The position numbers and the translations under genes are program-made. 60,898 nucleotides of DNA from positions 1 through 60,898 of the forward strand of contig JASLNT010000029.1 in assembly GCA_030745875.1 (NCBI GenBank), given 5' to 3'. The notes under the pieces are model-generated. The model was not told where the DNA came from, made no database searches, and worked only from the letters and a program-made list of their open reading frames with translations. The stretch comes from Phycisphaerae bacterium. GTDB lineage: Bacteria; Planctomycetota; Phycisphaerae; SM23-33. Positions 25,494-34,410 of this stretch are shown here, piece by piece (positions within the stretch are counted from its first letter, which is position 1; each line of letters opens with the position of its first letter).

Positions 25494-27563
25494 TCATTCC
25501 GGCGGCGTTACGGTGATCTCGGCGCTGAACACCGATTTCGGATCGCCTCGTTCAATCAGCGTCTTAGACAATGTTCCGATCGTCCGGACAGCGCGGGCGT
25601 TGTGGAGCTTCTTGCCTTTTGACGTGACGACCACCGGTTTGTCGAGGTCGAGCATCTTGTCGCTGAGGCGGATTGTCAGTTGCTTCGTCTCGCATTGGGG
25701 CAGATTGATTGTCTGTTCCTTGAGAACCGCTCGCACCACGGCTCCGGGTTTCGCTTCCTTGACCGCCAACCAGTAGAATCGCACGTGCTTGTCCTGACGC
25801 CAGACGATACGTTTGGGCAGCGGGTCGCGGCTGTATTTCGCCATCCACGGAATAGCGGCGCCGTCTTTGCGGTTAAGCCAGTGACCAAAGCCCTTATAGA
25901 GCGGAGCCCAGTGGATGTAGCCCTTCGGGTCGGCTTTCTGCAGGGCGGCGAGTTTGTCGGCCCACTCGCGTGCGACCTTGTTTCGTTTGTAGGCTCCATC
26001 CCTGGCGCCGACGTGTATCGAAAACGGAGTGTTGCGCAGATTCAGCGCCGAAGCATTGCCCGGGTGCCCAGCCATCATCGAAGCAGCCGCCCATCTGTCC
26101 GCCATCCGCGGCGCCAGTCGATACACACCGTCCCCGCCTGCGGAGTAACCGAGTACGTACACGCGATTGGGATCGACGCCCTCAAACACGATCAGGTTCT
26201 CGATCAGGCGATCGAACAGAACGTCGATATGCGGTTTGTGCCACATGTTCCACGCATCGGTGGGCGCTCGCGGGGCGACGTACACGCCTTCGGGCACGCC
26301 GTAGAGGCGCTTCTGGTTGTTCCACTGGCTGTCGTTGACCCGCTTTGGAGCCCCTCCCCCGCCGTGCAGCGATATGTACAGGCTGCGACCGCCCTTGGGA
26401 GGTTTGCCCGTAACGCTGTAGAAGAAAGGCATCTTGACCTCACCGTCGGTCAACACGCGCGCCTTCATCTCGGCGGCGCGGGTCTTCCTGATGCGGGCGG
26501 CATGATCGGACCAGAGCAGAGAGGCGGCTCGGTCGGAGTCTTTTCGGGTGAGTGATACGGACGCGAACTCCTGCTTGCCCAGTTCCGGGCGTTTGCTCCG
26601 CTCGGATTGCAGGTGCTTTTCCAACTGGTCGACTGCGTGCATGGACGCCTCCACGTCCATCTCGGGCGAACCTTTGGGCGCGGGCTTGCTTTCGGCGGGT
26701 TTGGCGTAGCGTTCGGTGACGTTCACCGCGTGGACGTAATCAATCGTGCGGTCCCACACCAGGGGAAACATCAGGCCCGTCGGCTTGAAGCTTACGGCGT
26801 AGATTGCATGGAGGCGATGGTCTTTCTGCGCCGTGGTCGCGCGTTGCGTGAACCATGCGCGATCGAGCCTTCCTCCCACCGGTTCGGCCGCCCCGGTGTA
26901 ATGCCAATCACCATCCCAAATCTCAACCCACGAATGATTCCCGCTCTTGTTCGTCCAGAGCGGAGTCCCGGCGAATCGCGTGGGGATTCCGACGGATCGA
27001 CACGCGTCGACCATCAGCACCGACAATCCCGTACACGAAGCAAGCCCCGCCTTCATCGATTCGTACGGACTCTGATCGGCCTTGGGACGCTTGCGGGAAA
27101 AGCGAACCTTCAGCGTCGCCGATATCTTCTCATTGATAATAATCGCGGCCTCGGAGGGCGTTTTGGCTTTTGCGATCAGCGGGCTGAACCGTTTGTAAAA
27201 ATCCTCCCTCCAATCGTCACGCCGCTCGTTGATGTTGGCGTAGGGAAGCACATCGTTCAGGAACATCTCTTTGGATATCCGCTCTTTCCACGGAGCCTTA
27301 TTCCACGCCTTGTAGGCTCCGCGAACGTTGTTAAGCAGAAAGTCAGCCGACAAGCTCGTCAGATCGCGTTTGGGCATGTATGCGACAAGGAAACGCACGC
27401 CTTCTTTCTGCTCGTCGGGGGCCTTGTCGATCGCCTTGCGAAGTTCAGATGCGTTCTTCCCGGCTCGCCCCAGAGCTGATTCAACCAATTTCGACAGATC
27501 GTCGGCGCCGGCGCCGGCCGTCAGGAGCGTCGTCAAAAAAACTGAGAATACGAATCGTGTCAC
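25494..27563 (-). CDS. Exported transglutaminase-like and esterase-like two-domain protein
   Basis: A 689-residue protein from a GTG at 27563 with GGAG seven bases upstream. A signal peptide (VFLTTLLTAGAGA) leads to a helical region and a transglutaminase-like domain with C177 in ASCTGLS and H210 in NHSWVEIWDGDW; the third residue is probably the Glu in GAAEP. Residues 320-600 form an alpha/beta-hydrolase of the PHB-depolymerase/esterase D type: SLHGGGG oxyanion loop, nucleophile in GYSAGGDG near residue 475, and a late GFGHW histidine. It may cut peptide or amide links and esters in an envelope or glycan target. Located between an alpha/beta hydrolase and the methyltransferase-PQQ gene. Confidence 0.85.
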   Translation of the reverse strand: MTRFVFSVFLTTLLTAGAGADDLSKLVESALGRAGKNASELRKAIDKAPDEQKEGVRFLVAYMPKRDLTSLSADFLLNNVRGAYKAWNKAPWKERISKEMFLNDVLPYANINERRDDWREDFYKRFSPLIAKAKTPSEAAIIINEKISATLKVRFSRKRPKADQSPYESMKAGLASCTGLSVLMVDACRSVGIPTRFAGTPLWTNKSGNHSWVEIWDGDWHYTGAAEPVGGRLDRAWFTQRATTAQKDHRLHAIYAVSFKPTGLMFPLVWDRTIDYVHAVNVTERYAKPAESKPAPKGSPEMDVEASMHAVDQLEKHLQSERSKRPELGKQEFASVSLTRKDSDRAASLLWSDHAARIRKTRAAEMKARVLTDGEVKMPFFYSVTGKPPKGGRSLYISLHGGGGAPKRVNDSQWNNQKRLYGVPEGVYVAPRAPTDAWNMWHKPHIDVLFDRLIENLIVFEGVDPNRVYVLGYSAGGDGVYRLAPRMADRWAAASMMAGHPGNASALNLRNTPFSIHVGARDGAYKRNKVAREWADKLAALQKADPKGYIHWAPLYKGFGHWLNRKDGAAIPWMAKYSRDPLPKRIVWRQDKHVRFYWLAVKEAKPGAVVRAVLKEQTINLPQCETKQLTIRLSDKMLDLDKPVVVTSKGKKLHNARAVRTIGTLSKTLIERGDPKSVFSAEITVTPPE

Positions 27564-27635
27564 AGCGTGTCTCCTTCGTCTTCGATATCGTCTGGTAAGC
27601 CCTTGTCACGTCGCCCGGCCGGACGCGGTGCGATC

Positions 27636-28610
27636 CTATCTGGTGTCCGGAGAGGATTCGGCTGCATTATGAAGGTGATCGGTAATAAAACCCAGCACCT
27701 TTCGGTTCGCATCCTCGCGATCGTAATCGAGCAACACCAAGTGGTTGCTGCGAGTATACCAGACTACGCGTTTCTCCGCCGAGCCAAGGGAGTTTATTCC
27801 CGCGACCGCCGACGGAACGTCTATGACTTCGTCGCCCCTGCTCAGAAGGCAGAGCACCGGAGCCTTCACTTGATTCGCTCGAGCCAGCACCCGACCCGAA
27901 TAATCAACCAACGCATTAACCGACTGCAGCGGGAATGTCGCGAATCCCGTATAGCCGTCCAGGCCAGACGGATCGTTCATCCTGGCCGGAGAGAACTTCG
28001 GAAGCAGCGGCAGGACCGGGGCAAGGGTCCGGGTCCACGCCTCCATGGACGGCTGGACGAACCATCGTTGCGTGATGCGATACGCCGGAGACGTTACAAC
28101 CATAGCAACAATCCGATGACGTGAGGCGATATCTGTCGCCTGTAGAGCGCCGAAAGAATGCCCTACAACGATAATGCGTTTGCAGCGTTGCTTGAGAATC
28201 GCATAGGCGCGATCGGCGTCCATTGCAAAACGGGCGTCGGTAAATCCCAGACCGGCCAGTGGGGACGGTCTATCCCCGCCGAGCATTGGCGCATAATAGT
28301 GAATCCCGCGCTCCTGGAGCCCGGTCATAATAGCCTGGAAGTTCCGCGGGACACCGTGAAGTCCGTGGAACAGCAGCACGCCGACATCGCCCCGGCCGCA
28401 ATAGTCGACTGATTCGAACGCATCACCGTACTCGGTGTCCGCAATCTTCCGCCCCTCCGCCGTCGCCCTGAAATACATACCGATGTTAAACAGCTGCATC
28501 ACAGCCAGCGTTACTATGACGATCTTCAGTATCCGATAAATGAACTTCCGAATCCGCTTACGACGAGGCGGCCGGACACTGCTCATGTCATCCTGCAATT
28601 GTGAGGACAT
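27636..28610 (-). CDS. Membrane-anchored alpha/beta hydrolase (carboxylesterase-like)
   Basis: A 324-residue protein with a basic N-terminus and one anchor helix (ILKIVIVTLAVMQLFNIGMYF, about residues 27-47). The catalytic domain has the oxyanion loop LLFHGLHG, nucleophile S152 in GHSFGALQ, an Asp in LSRGDEVID and the histidine in TRSNHLVLLD, arranged as in Est30-like carboxylesterases and monoglyceride lipases. Its active site faces the periplasm if the positive-inside rule holds. It follows the glycoside hydrolase gene by 54 bases and belongs to the leftward operon, so ester removal from a glycan is a reasonable guess. Confidence 0.87.
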   Translation of the reverse strand: MSSQLQDDMSSVRPPRRKRIRKFIYRILKIVIVTLAVMQLFNIGMYFRATAEGRKIADTEYGDAFESVDYCGRGDVGVLLFHGLHGVPRNFQAIMTGLQERGIHYYAPMLGGDRPSPLAGLGFTDARFAMDADRAYAILKQRCKRIIVVGHSFGALQATDIASRHRIVAMVVTSPAYRITQRWFVQPSMEAWTRTLAPVLPLLPKFSPARMNDPSGLDGYTGFATFPLQSVNALVDYSGRVLARANQVKAPVLCLLSRGDEVIDVPSAVAGINSLGSAEKRVVWYTRSNHLVLLDYDREDANRKVLGFITDHLHNAAESSPDTR

Positions 28611-28664
28611 GTCTATCTACCTGTTGGTGCGGAAACGGGACCGGCGGACTGACCCGTGAAACGC

Positions 28665-30371
28665 CTATTTCTTCTTCTCGATCGGTATCACGATAAGGTC
28701 GTCGAACATGCCGGTGGTCTTGAAGGCTCCGACACCAACGGCGCCGGAAAGAATCGGATTATCCTTGTCAGTGTATTCGATCCGCAGACCTTTGCCCGTC
28801 TCTCCGTGAGTGCGGTTGAACCAGATGCGTATCTTCGGTCCGATCGCTTCGATGCGAATCAGGCTCCATTCGTTCAGACGAGATTTGGTCTTCAGCCCGG
28901 TCAGGTCGCAGGACGCCAGCTCCTTCCAATCCCCGTCGGAGAACTTCCCAAGCACCAGCTTCTTACCGGTATGCGACACCGAATATGCGCGCACATCCTC
29001 AAACTCGGCGCCCGGATCGTTAACCCGCAACAGCAGACCCGCGGTCGGATCGCCTTCTTCGGTGTAAACCTGCGGTTTGACGCCGCGCCTCTTCCACGGG
29101 ATTGTGACCAGAACCTTGCCCTCGTAAACATAGTCGGTCCACTTGGCGTCGCCTTTGACGGCTTTGCATCGATGCGGAACGTAGAGACCGTGGTTGGAGC
29201 CCATGTGCTTGGTTCCATAGAACTTCCAGCCTTTGGCTCCTGACTCGAAGCTCTCGAAAAGTGCTGCGGCCGATTTCCCGGTCACGTACCGTTTGCACGC
29301 CTCAGCCTCTGCAAGCGAAACCGGCGTCGCGTCGGGCCACATCAACCCGCACCAGGGGATTTCCGGTTCGGGATCGGGTTTGCCCGCCTTGTGACCGTTG
29401 TCCACCCAATGCCAGCGACAGTTGGAGTTCCCGACCATAAGCTCCCAGGTGAGGTAGACACCGGGCGTCGACTTACCGGCCGCTCGACGCTTCTCCAGCC
29501 AGGAGACAACATCCGTCGGGCCACCGTGAATCCTGCGTGTCGCTTTCCAGCGGGCTCCGGCTTCGGTGAAAACGGTTCCCTTGTTCTTCTCGGCTCCGAT
29601 TCTCGAAAACGCCTCCCAGAAGCCCCATGCGTTGTTGTAAACGTGGGAGTCTACGATGTCCGAATCCTTGCAGTCGCCCCACCCGGAGGTTTTCTCGCAA
29701 TTCAGAACCGGCTGGACGGGCTTGAGTTCTTTTGCCCACTTGTAACCGGCGCGTTTGAGCTTGTCGCGGTATTCGTCGCCGGGGGGCGGTTCGTTATGGA
29801 TCTCCCAGAACAGTACGCGAGTGTCCTTGCGATACGGTTTGATGATCTCCTGGACGTAGGGCTTGAACTTATCGAGGTTGTCTTTGTCGATGTCGCGGGC
29901 CTGGGGCGATTGAGCCCAGCGGGAGTTGTGGAAACCGTAGATCGGTTTAGTCGGCTTGTCGAGATAGATGCCCTCGTGTCGATGGCAGCCGTCGAAGAAG
30001 ACAAAGCCCGGTCGGATCTTGTTCCTGGCGCAGATCACCAGGAACTTCTCGATGTTGGACAGCAGGACTTTCTTCTCCTGGAAGAAATTGATGTCGTGCA
30101 AATAGACGCGCAACGTGGAAATACCAAAGTACTTGCTCGCCGCCGCCAGTTCCTTCTCGACAACATCGGCTCGAAAATCGTGCCAGAACTGCACCTGGTT
30201 AACCGCATACGCGGGCGTGTAGTTCGAGCCCACCAGCCCGTCTGTCGGGGGCTTGGCGGTCATTTTGTACACGCCGCCGTCAGCGTCAGCCGCCATCGCA
30301 ACCCGCCCGCAGACGGCGACCAGAGCAAGCATTACCGCGTAAACAAGGAACGTTCGTACTGTTTCTCTCAC
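28665..30371 (-). CDS. Exported glycoside hydrolase, GH5-like, with C-terminal beta-sandwich
   Basis: A 568-residue enzyme from a GTG at 30371, which has AGGAG seven bases upstream; the frame extends to 30680 but the extra part overlaps the divergent gene and lacks a site. A signal peptide (VYAVMLALVAVCGRVAMA) is followed by a TIM-barrel glycosidase domain: FWEIHNEPP carries the likely acid/base Glu (about residue 194) and TVFTEAGAR the likely nucleophile Glu (about residue 270), the clan GH-A pattern. From residue 375 a beta-sandwich (FESFESGAKGWKFYG to the end) resembles the LamG/DUF1080-type folds. First gene of the leftward operon. Confidence 0.85.
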   Translation of the reverse strand: MRETVRTFLVYAVMLALVAVCGRVAMAADADGGVYKMTAKPPTDGLVGSNYTPAYAVNQVQFWHDFRADVVEKELAAASKYFGISTLRVYLHDINFFQEKKVLLSNIEKFLVICARNKIRPGFVFFDGCHRHEGIYLDKPTKPIYGFHNSRWAQSPQARDIDKDNLDKFKPYVQEIIKPYRKDTRVLFWEIHNEPPPGDEYRDKLKRAGYKWAKELKPVQPVLNCEKTSGWGDCKDSDIVDSHVYNNAWGFWEAFSRIGAEKNKGTVFTEAGARWKATRRIHGGPTDVVSWLEKRRAAGKSTPGVYLTWELMVGNSNCRWHWVDNGHKAGKPDPEPEIPWCGLMWPDATPVSLAEAEACKRYVTGKSAAALFESFESGAKGWKFYGTKHMGSNHGLYVPHRCKAVKGDAKWTDYVYEGKVLVTIPWKRRGVKPQVYTEEGDPTAGLLLRVNDPGAEFEDVRAYSVSHTGKKLVLGKFSDGDWKELASCDLTGLKTKSRLNEWSLIRIEAIGPKIRIWFNRTHGETGKGLRIEYTDKDNPILSGAVGVGAFKTTGMFDDLIVIPIEKKK

Positions 30372-30436
30372 GGAGATTCTCCTGTATGCGCTCTGCAAAC
30401 CCACAGAGCAGTCAGTGTATTCCACCCCACATCGCC

Positions 30437-30464
30437 ATTGTACCAAAACAGCTCGCATTGACAA
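30437..30464 (-). promoter_or_regulatory. Leftward promoter of the glycoside hydrolase operon
   Basis: Read leftward: TTGTCA (30459-30464), 16-bp spacer, TACAAT (30437-30442). Its -35 box overlaps the -35 of the rightward promoter by five bases on the other strand. Confidence 0.65.
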
Positions 30465-30487
30465 CCCGCCGCACCCGTCGGTATCCT
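30458..30487 (+). promoter_or_regulatory. Rightward promoter of the PmoA-sialate esterase operon
   Basis: TTGACA (30458-30463), 18-bp spacer, TATCCT (30482-30487), the same hexamers and spacing as the promoter at 11210-11239. The start codon is at 30522 with AAAGGA upstream. Confidence 0.65.
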
Positions 30488-30521
30488 TGCGGGTCCCTGA
30501 AACACCCAAAGGAACGCAACC

Positions 30522-31511
30522 ATGAAATACATATCCATAATTGCAGCGATCGGTTTGGCCCTGGCCGCGACGCAAGCACAGAAGCCCGCCGCCGCGCCGA
30601 GAATCGAGTTCAGGAACGATGCCAAGACAGCAACCCAAACCGTAATGATCGACGGTAAGGAGGCGATCACGTACATGCACGGTTCCGATCTGGAGACCAC
30701 GTGCTTCTATCCCGTTCGCAGCCCGTCAGGCAAGCTCATGACGCTCAAGATCGCCGACGCGAAGAAGAAGCAGAGCTACCCACACCACCGCTCGTTCTGG
30801 TTCACCGACAAGATCCGGCTCGAAGGCGGGCGCGACGTGAACTTCTACGCCTCCTACTACGGACGCCTCGACAAGAAAGACCCCAAAAGCCCGTTCCGCG
30901 ACCGCATCAGGCACGTGAAGTTCCTGCCAACCGAAGTGCTTAAGGACAAACCCGAAGCCCGCACGGGAATGAAACTCATCTGGGAGGCCGACCGAAAGAC
31001 GCCCTATCTCGACGAGACCCGCAACATGCGGATCGTCGCACTCGGCAAGGGTCAGTACTTCATCGACCTGACCTTCACCGTGACTGCCCGCTACGGAGAC
31101 GTTAAGTTCACCAGCGATTCAGTGCACTACGCCTGGCCTTACGTGCGAATGCACCCGCAGTTTTCGGTGGACAAAGGCGGGACGATCACAAACTCCCAGG
31201 GCGGAGTTAACCAAAAAGGCACGCACAACAAGACTGCAGTCTGGATCGACTGTTCCGGCGCGGTCGGAGGCGTTACCGAGGGTCTGGCGATATTCAGCCA
31301 TCCCGACAACGACCACCCGCACAAGTGGTTAACGCGGAATTACGGTTGCTTCGGCCCGCGGAGAATCGACAAGCGGAGCGGGAATAAGAATTTCGTCCTG
31401 AAGAAAGGCGATTCGCTCAAACGACGCGTAGGCGTGCTGGTCCACTGCGGAGACGCAAAAACCGGACAGGTCGCGAAGCGTTACAAAATGTATGCTGACG
31501 GCAAGCTGTAG
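30522..31511 (+). CDS. Exported PmoA-like (DUF6807-type) protein
   Basis: A 329-residue protein with a signal peptide (ISIIAAIGLALAATQA). The segments QSYPHHRSFWFTDK, KLIWEADRKTPYLDETRNM and AIFSHPDNDHPHKWLTRNYGCFGP are typical of the PmoA/DUF6807 family common in planctomycete and verrucomicrobial polysaccharide loci. The name is historical and does not imply methane oxidation. The fold is a beta-sandwich with conserved His residues, function unproven. It is the first gene of the rightward arm and is followed after 39 bases by the sialate O-acetylesterase. Confidence 0.82.
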   Translation: MKYISIIAAIGLALAATQAQKPAAAPRIEFRNDAKTATQTVMIDGKEAITYMHGSDLETTCFYPVRSPSGKLMTLKIADAKKKQSYPHHRSFWFTDKIRLEGGRDVNFYASYYGRLDKKDPKSPFRDRIRHVKFLPTEVLKDKPEARTGMKLIWEADRKTPYLDETRNMRIVALGKGQYFIDLTFTVTARYGDVKFTSDSVHYAWPYVRMHPQFSVDKGGTITNSQGGVNQKGTHNKTAVWIDCSGAVGGVTEGLAIFSHPDNDHPHKWLTRNYGCFGPRRIDKRSGNKNFVLKKGDSLKRRVGVLVHCGDAKTGQVAKRYKMYADGKL

Positions 31512-31550
31512 ATTCTCTACTCGATAAACACTCCGACAAACGAGATTGTA

Positions 31551-33320
31551 ATGAAACTGATGAAATGGGCGCTGTGTGTTTTCGCTATTGTTGCCGTGTG
31601 CGGCGCTGTTGCTGAGGCGAAACTCGAACTGCCCCGCGTATTCGGCGACAACGTTGTCCTGCAGCGAGACAAACCGCTTAACGTATGGGGCTGGGCGAAC
31701 AAGGGCGATTCGATCACCGTCGCGTTCAACGGACAGACCGCAAAGACCACCGTAGGCCCCGACGGAAAGTGGTCGTTGAGACTGAAAGCAATGCCCGCGT
31801 GCTCCAAGGCCCAGGAGTTCAAGGTAAGCGGCGCCGGGGAGTCAGTCGCGTTTAAGAACGTGCTTGTCGGAGATGTGTGGCTTTGCAGCGGGCAGAGCAA
31901 TATGGAATCGGCCGCCGGGGTGATCGTCGATTCGGATCTCGACCTTCCGCGAGCCAACTACCCCGGCATCCGATGCCTCACAATCCCGCTGAGTTCCAGC
32001 CCCAAACCGCTGGACAACTTCGGCGTTGAGGAACGCAATCCGTATTACGTGGAGCTTAAGGGCGTGTGGCGCACCTGCACACCGAAAAACGCCCGCGATT
32101 TCCCAGCCGTCGGGTACCAGTTCGCACGCGTGGTGCACGAGATAACCGGCGTGCCGATCGGACTGATCGACAACTCATGGGGCGGAAGCATGGTCGAAAC
32201 GTGGATCTCGCGTAAAACGCTGGAAACCGTGCCCGAAGCAGCCGACTTCATCAAGCATTTCGATCACGCGGTATCAACTTACAGCTACGAAGCCCAACTG
32301 GCCCGCCGGATGGCCGGCTGGAAGCGTCACGCCGCCAAAGCCAAAGCAGCGGGAAAGACCCCCGGGCCCAAACCGGTAGTCTCGAAAACCTACGTTTACA
32401 GGCAGAACTTCCCCGGCGGATGCTTCAACGCACTTATCGCCCCGATACAGAAGTTCAGGATCAAAGGCGCCATCTTCTACCAGGGAATCAACAACTGCGT
32501 ATCCTCGGGCGGTAGACCCAATCTGTACATGAAAACGTTCCCCGCCCTTATCCCCGACTGGCGGAAAGCGTTCGACGATCCGGAAATGCCCTTCTGCATC
32601 GTGCAGATGACAAGTTTCGGATATCCCGTAAAGGAAGATGAACCGGAGATAACGGTCCTTCACAAAGCCGCCGGCATCCGCGAGGCCCAGACCAAAGCAC
32701 ATCTGAAACACAAGAACACCGGGCTGGTCTGCACGTACGACCTCGGACACATCCAGATGCACTCGCCGTTCAAGAAACCGATCGGGCAGCGCGCAGCACG
32801 ATGGGCGCTCGCAGACGTCTACAAGATCGACGGGGTCAAGTACAACCCGCCGATGCTGAAATCGTGGAAGAAAGACGGCAAGCGAATCCTGCTGACGTTC
32901 AACAAGGGCAGCTACCCCTGCTCGCCGTACGGAATGCGAGTGGCGCCGAAGGGTTTCGTCATCGCAGGAGCCGACAGGCATTTCTACCCCGCAACGTGCG
33001 AATCGCTCAAGGGCGGGGATTTCGGCGTGTCCAGCACGTTTGTGCCCGAACCGGTATCGGTCCGCTACGCATGGGGCGCTCACGCGATCGGGAACTTCGG
33101 AAACCGCGCCGGACCGGCTGTCCCGTTCAGGACCGATGACTGGCCGGCCTGGACCGACTATCGAATAGACAACGTGGACCAGAAACCCAACCCGCAGGAC
33201 GCAAAAGTCCCGACAGTCGACCAGGCGAAAGCACAGGCATGGAAACGAAAAGCCGCCCAGGCCCGGAAAGTGCTCGAAGAATACGAAGCCTGGAAGAAAA
33301 CCCAAAAGTCCAAAAAGTAA
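31551..33320 (+). CDS. Sialate O-acetylesterase family protein
   Basis: A 589-residue exported esterase. Signal peptide to about residue 23 (CVFAIVAVCGAVAEA), then KLELPRVFGDNVVLQRDKPL, the usual opening of this SGNH-type family. The nucleophile is S116 in the GQSNM motif, Asn and Gly helper residues lie in NSWGGSMVE and GINN, and the Asp/His block is DLGHIQMHSPFKKPIGQRAA. It removes acetyl esters from sialic acid or other acetylated sugars in the periplasm or outside. The Lys/Ala-rich tail is typical of exported proteins here. In the accessory locus it would deacetylate a glycan. Confidence 0.93.
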   Translation: MKLMKWALCVFAIVAVCGAVAEAKLELPRVFGDNVVLQRDKPLNVWGWANKGDSITVAFNGQTAKTTVGPDGKWSLRLKAMPACSKAQEFKVSGAGESVAFKNVLVGDVWLCSGQSNMESAAGVIVDSDLDLPRANYPGIRCLTIPLSSSPKPLDNFGVEERNPYYVELKGVWRTCTPKNARDFPAVGYQFARVVHEITGVPIGLIDNSWGGSMVETWISRKTLETVPEAADFIKHFDHAVSTYSYEAQLARRMAGWKRHAAKAKAAGKTPGPKPVVSKTYVYRQNFPGGCFNALIAPIQKFRIKGAIFYQGINNCVSSGGRPNLYMKTFPALIPDWRKAFDDPEMPFCIVQMTSFGYPVKEDEPEITVLHKAAGIREAQTKAHLKHKNTGLVCTYDLGHIQMHSPFKKPIGQRAARWALADVYKIDGVKYNPPMLKSWKKDGKRILLTFNKGSYPCSPYGMRVAPKGFVIAGADRHFYPATCESLKGGDFGVSSTFVPEPVSVRYAWGAHAIGNFGNRAGPAVPFRTDDWPAWTDYRIDNVDQKPNPQDAKVPTVDQAKAQAWKRKAAQARKVLEEYEAWKKTQKSKK

Positions 33321-34410
33321 CCGCCTGTTAGGTCAACTGTATTATCTGCCGAAAGGGAGACATTTATGAAACGGTTCGCATGCATTCTAATCTTCACGCT
33401 AGGCGTTGCGAGGGTCGAGCAGGTCCCCGCGGCTGAAAAATCCGAGACCAGACCAGCCCCCTCCAAGACAATAAAATTCGCGCCGCGTCTGACCAAAGGC
33501 GATCGGTTCGTTCTGGAGTTAACCGCGGGCAGCGCCCGGAATGGCCGCCCGGAGATGGCGGGCATAAAAGTCTTGCAGGTAATTGACGTCGAAATCATGG
33601 GCGACAAAAAGAACATTCTTTTCGGATGGACCGTGCGAAACACAGGGGGCATCGGCCCGGACGCAAAACCAGCGACGCTTCCGCCCCAGGTCGCCGGCCT
33701 GATGTCCGCATGCGATGGTGTGAAGATGATCTTTGAACTCTCCCCGGACTACAAACGGATCGGATTGAAGAACTTCAAGCAGATCAAGGCCTTAATGAGC
33801 AAGGCGATTGAAAAGACGCTTGCGGACATGGACAAGTCGCCTCAGGCGAAGGCGACGCTTTGGAAGGTCATGTCGACGATGCTCGCGTCACGCGAAGCAA
33901 TTGAACAATTCTGCCAGCGGGGAATATCGCTGCTTCTGACGCTGGCCGGACTGGAATTGGAACGGGAAGGCGGGAGTGCGACTGAATCTGACTGGGAGTT
34001 GCCAATGCCCTTTGGCGGCGGAGCCCTTCCCGGCAAACGTATGGCGAGGGTTGTATTTCTTGAGCAGACGGCCGGACAAGCAATGGTCTCGTCGAACTCG
34101 AAGATGGACCACAAGAAAGCGGCCAAGGCCTTTCTCGCGACAATGAAGGTGCTGGCAAAGAAGCTGAACCAGCCCGCCCCGACGGAGAAAGACATTCCCA
34201 ACATAGACATGTGGGAGGTCAGTTCATTTGTGGTCGACCTGAAAACGAATCTGCCAAGATCGGCCGCGAGGAAGCTAACGCTCATGATGGGAAAGAACAA
34301 ACAGACCCAAACACTCACGCTCGTTTTGAAAAAGAACCAAGAGCCCAAGAAGTAACCGCCCGCTAGGTCAACAATTACCTGCTGACAGGGAGACATTCAT
34401 GAAACGATTC
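33307..34410. repeat. Ends of a tandem duplication unit (spacer plus gene start)
   Basis: The sequence from the stop of the esterase gene through the first codons of paralog A recurs from the stop of paralog A through the start of paralog B. Shared blocks are AAGTAACCGCC, TAGGTCAAC, GGGAGACATT and the first ten codons (CGCATGCATTCTAATC identical). The coding parts have diverged more than the spacers. Confidence 0.6.
33366..34355 (+). CDS. Exported protein of unknown function, tandem paralog A
   Basis: A 329-residue protein starting MKRFACILI with a short signal sequence. The mature part opens KFAPRLTKGDRFVLELT and contains DGVKMIFELSPDYKRIGLKN and NQPAPTEKDIPNIDMW. It is about half identical to the next gene. 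The first mature segment recalls DUF6263-type proteins, an unverified impression. GGGAGACAT provides the ribosome site. It lies 45 bases after the esterase gene and is probably cotranscribed. No catalytic motif is seen. Confidence 0.8.
   Translation: MKRFACILIFTLGVARVEQVPAAEKSETRPAPSKTIKFAPRLTKGDRFVLELTAGSARNGRPEMAGIKVLQVIDVEIMGDKKNILFGWTVRNTGGIGPDAKPATLPPQVAGLMSACDGVKMIFELSPDYKRIGLKNFKQIKALMSKAIEKTLADMDKSPQAKATLWKVMSTMLASREAIEQFCQRGISLLLTLAGLELEREGGSATESDWELPMPFGGGALPGKRMARVVFLEQTAGQAMVSSNSKMDHKKAAKAFLATMKVLAKKLNQPAPTEKDIPNIDMWEVSSFVVDLKTNLPRSAARKLTLMMGKNKQTQTLTLVLKKNQEPKK

Noticed and set aside
24763..25776. A 337-residue rightward frame
   Set aside because: It is antisense to the methyltransferase-PQQ and transglutaminase-esterase genes, with no domain or site; long antisense frames are common at this GC content.
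30372..30680. N-terminal extension of the glycoside hydrolase
   Set aside because: It overlaps the start of the divergent PmoA-like gene and both promoters; the GTG at 30371 has AGGAG and begins a signal peptide.
30522..31511. Methane monooxygenase subunit A
   Set aside because: The PmoA label belongs to an exported beta-sandwich family; there are no membrane helices or copper ligands of methane monooxygenase.
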